In this document: positions 61,371-64,000 of the stretch, piece after piece
Layout of the letters: every line of letters begins with the position of its first letter
How positions within the stretch are numbered: position 1 is the stretch's first letter
Assembly: GCA_940337035.1 (NCBI GenBank)
Contig: OW679197.1
Location: 59,913,903-59,977,902, forward strand
DNA length: 64,000 nt
Source of the DNA: Agriotes lineatus
Lineage: Eukaryota > Arthropoda > Insecta > Coleoptera > Elateridae
Direction: 5' to 3'
Notes under the pieces: generated by a model
Seen by the model: only the letters and a program-made list of their open reading frames with translations
Told to the model about the DNA's origin: nothing
Database searches by the model: none
Made by a program: the position numbers and the translations under genes

Positions 61371-61507
61371 GGGCCGGTTCTACAATGCCAGTATATACCT
61401 AGAATAAGCTATCCGAGGTATAATTGTCATAGTTTTCTTGTTAAAACAATCGTTTTCTAGGGTATTTATTCCCCGAATAACTTTATCCTTGGTTTGTAGA
61501 ATCGTCC
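61371..61507. mobile_element. Small PIF/Harbinger-type MITE
   Basis: The left end GGGCCGGTTCTACAA and the complement of the right end, GGACGATTCTACAA, form imperfect inverted repeats. TAA flanks both sides (61,368-61,370 and 61,508-61,510). It is 137 bp and non-coding. The GGGCCGGTT tip is shared with the 10.7-kb MITE. Confidence 0.65.
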
Positions 61508-62284
61508 TAAGTAATATTATTCTATTGTGTATACAATTCAATGTTTCATTCACTTAATGTAAAATCAGTGCGCGGGTAATGGTTTCTTGTGCCAAAACAA
61601 GTTACTTCTATTGTCAAGAATGGAAATATGTTGGGAAATCGAAAACGAGTTTGTGCAGCAGAACCAAACAGTAAGCTGTAGAGAGTTCCAAAACATACTA
61701 GTTCAAAGTTCAGGTACCTGAAAAAGTTGCAAGGTCAGTGAACATTTTACTGAGAGTTCAATGTGTATTTTCACATCAAGTTTGATTTGGTATACCTAGA
61801 AAGACTGTCTAATAATATTTAAAAACTGTTTATAGAATAGGTAATTCAATGTCAATTTTCTAAATTCAAAGTTGAATCAAGTCCTTGATATTTTTAGGTG
61901 TTTATAATTTGAAATGATCTTTTTGGGTATTTATTTAGTTTAATAATAATTTTAATAAGTAGTGCAGAAAGTTAACATATTTTGGATCAAGACATTCAAG
62001 TTTATTTTAAAGGTACTTTCATTTGTGAATGACAGATCAAACTAAATAAACTTCAAGTTTTAAAACGTTTAAAAGATATATTTCTAAAGGTACTTGAAGT
62101 AAATATATATTTCCAATCAATAATATTATTCCGATTATAATTGCTGTCGAAAATAAGAAAAGTTCATATAAGGAGGATAGTTAAATGAAACACATCTATT
62201 TGTTTAGGGGGTACGAAGTCGCATTGCTTTAAGCTGGTTAGTCCTAACATAAGTTAAATGTCAAAATTTTCAAATTGTAATGCA

Positions 62285-62530
62285 CGTCAAAAATGTATAT
62301 ACGTTTCTTGTGATTCATCAAACCTTCATTAATTAAAGTAGGTTAACTTTATAACAAAGGTAAGACAATTTACTACATTGAAATTACATCAATATAAATT
62401 GTCATACAAATAACAAAGAAGGTGCTCTATCAAAAGCAGAGGGTATATTTGTAATATAGCAGCCAGAACGGTGCTCCGATAAAGGAGATATTACAAAATG
62501 GCCCATCGAACGTGGGGCGCAATAAAGTGT
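62285..62530 (+). repeat. Local duplication, unit A right part
   Basis: Matches 62,990-63,208 through TTTCTTGTGATTCAT, ACATCAATATAAATTGTCAT, AGGTGCTCT, GGGTATATTT and AATATAGCAGCCAGAA. Confidence 0.8.
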
Positions 62531-62549
62531 AATTAACTAGTATTTATTT

Positions 62550-62820
62550 GAAATCGGCATTAAAGTATCTCGAAATCGTCTTTAAAATACGAGAAATCGG
62601 CATTAAAGTAATCCATTGTTTTACGACTTTTTTGTAGGTGGCGAGGCGACAGATAAACGTCAACCGACGTTAACATAACCTACAAATGTTGGTTAAAGTG
62701 TTGTAATTTCATGATTTCTCGATTTCAAATAAAACATACGGTACTCCTCGGCACTGAAGTTCCTTTTTATCCCTCATGTGGTTTATTTGCCGAGACCCTA
62801 AAAAGCTAAACTTCAGTGCC
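62550..62820. repeat. Short repeats between the duplicated units
   Basis: GAAATCGGCATTAAAGTA occurs twice (near 62,550 and 62,591, about 41 bp apart). An inverted pair GGCACTGAAGTTCCTTTTTA / TAAAAAGCTAAACTTCAGTG closes a ~70-bp hairpin at 62,750-62,820. Confidence 0.55.
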
Positions 62821-62924
62821 TTGGTATACAAACTACTATTATTAGATTACAAGTAGTAGACCAAAAAGAGAAACGACCCTAATTAACAGGTAGATAAATA
62901 ATCAAATTAAAATTTTGAAAATAG

Positions 62925-63208
62925 TAACAGGGTTACTATGAGTGATTTAATATTACTAAATAGATATTGACTTGAAAATTGTTAGAAACATCAAGCGATA
63001 GGTTTATACTTTTCTTGTGATTCATAAAACCTTGACTAATTGAAGTAAGTCATATATTGAAAAAACGTCAATATAAATTGTCATATAAATCACAAAACAA
63101 GGTGCTCTGTTAAGAGTAAAGGGTATATTTCTAATATAGCAGCCAGAAAGCTACACAAGGAGCAGGGAATATTACAAAATGTCGACCAACTAGTGAGGCA
63201 TAATAAAA
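62925..63208 (+). repeat. Local duplication, unit B
   Basis: Contains, without the 1.06-kb interruption, the sequence found at 61,155-61,225 plus 62,285-62,530. A third, partial copy of the end (GAGTATATTTGCAATAT... GATAAAGGAGATATTACA) lies at 63,291-63,350. Confidence 0.75.
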
Positions 63209-63291
63209 GATATACCGGGTGACAATGAGACTAGGTCCATAAATAGAGAAGATATTAGCATGGCCCTAGTCTCATTGTCACCCGGTATATC
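63209..63291. mobile_element. 83-bp palindromic element
   Basis: The 27-bp arms GATATACCGGGTGACAATGA (63,209 on) and their exact complement (63,265-63,291) enclose a 29-bp loop. TATA at the outer edges allows a TA duplication, and the TACCGGGTGA-type tip is common in TA-targeting MITEs. The perfect arms suggest recent origin. Confidence 0.6.
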
Positions 63292-63350
63292 AAAAGGAGT
63301 ATATTTGCAATATCTCGATAAAGGAGATATTACACAACTTCTCGTGTAGC

Positions 63351-64000
63351 AAGGGAACAGTTCTTTGGCCACAATTATGTGTTCCCCATTTACAAGTATT
63401 ACGGATGAGCGCAGTGCTATCTTTCCCATACCGATTTTGTAACCAGTGTCCTAGAGACTCTCAGCTATTTCTTCGTAGAATTTTGATAGTTTTTTCAGGA
63501 CTACTTTTCACTCTTTATATCTCTAATGTTTTTTTCCTTCAACGTTAGCTTTACTATTTATTCGTGGTAATTTTTTTCCTGCTTTTAGACATGTACGTCG
63601 CTATTCTTCAATTTCGTTGTTCCTCAAATAAAGTGTATGTTTATCCGGCCTTGCTCCAAGCGTTAGTCAGTTACGTTGGAGAATATATAGCGTAACACCC
63701 CTTTCTCGTTAGTAAACAAACACCCCAGAACTACGGCAGTATTACATCGAAGTATTTTGTCCATTCCTTTTTTCCCTTTCTGCGCCTTTTGTTCTGTTCT
63801 TCTATGCCTTTGCCATTTCTTCGATTATTTCACTTCCATTATATCCACCAGGCTCTTGGTTCTTTCCACCCAATCCTCTTTTATCTTCAGCATTTTCGAA
63901 ATTAAATTACCTGGTGTTATGGTTTCTCCTGTCACAATTTCCATGTTCCATGTTTCCAGTTCTTTACCTTATAGTAGAAGAAAATTATACTGTGTCCAAT
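63351..64000. other. Unassigned DNA
   Basis: Nothing recognisable. The last ~250 bp are pyrimidine-rich on the plus strand. The minus complement has a lysine- and glutamate-rich reading, without motifs I can assign. Confidence 0.35.

Overview
This window looks like non-coding, AT-rich DNA from a large animal genome, almost certainly an insect. There is no bacterial-style gene packing. The recognisable content is one short conserved exon and many decayed transposable elements: LINE reverse-transcriptase tails, tRNA- and 5S-derived SINEs, and MITEs with TA, TTA/TAA or 8-bp target duplications. I cannot name the species.

The only host-gene piece I can support is a 142-bp exon on the minus strand at 25,026-25,167. 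It has clean splice sites and encodes the start of an ASPP-type (apoptosis-stimulating of p53 protein) N-terminal ubiquitin-like domain. I did not find the next ASPP exon, so much of the window may be ASPP intron or 5' flank.

Layout. 0-1.3 kb: a DDE transposase C-terminus broken by a local inversion. 1.3-22.9 kb: mostly unassigned DNA with a PIF/Harbinger-type MITE, a LINE tail (13.3 kb) and a TA-flanked element (15.3-16.0 kb). 22.9-25.2 kb: a hAT-like element, a tRNA-SINE with an 18-bp target duplication, a second SINE remnant and the ASPP exon. 28-34 kb: several TA-type MITEs, foldback hairpins and a dispersed repeat split by nested insertions. 40-46 kb: a Jockey-like LINE fragment, then a 4.4-kb element with about 0.5-kb terminal inverted repeats, then another LINE tail. 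46-57 kb: the inverted partner of the 30-kb repeat, tandem 23-bp palindromes, a 5S-SINE and two LINE fragments. 60-64 kb: a well-preserved but dead reverse transcriptase, and a tandemly duplicated segment interrupted by small palindromic elements.

The most interesting object is the 40,968-45,363 element. Between long inverted repeats lies a degenerate minus-strand gene of an uncharacterised multi-copy animal protein family with a probable PIN/FEN-like nuclease segment. The gene is split by a hAT MITE with a perfect 8-bp target duplication, and one inverted repeat is split by a 5S-SINE. Together these suggest that the protein family is carried by a mobile element. That is an inference which searches across other copies could settle.
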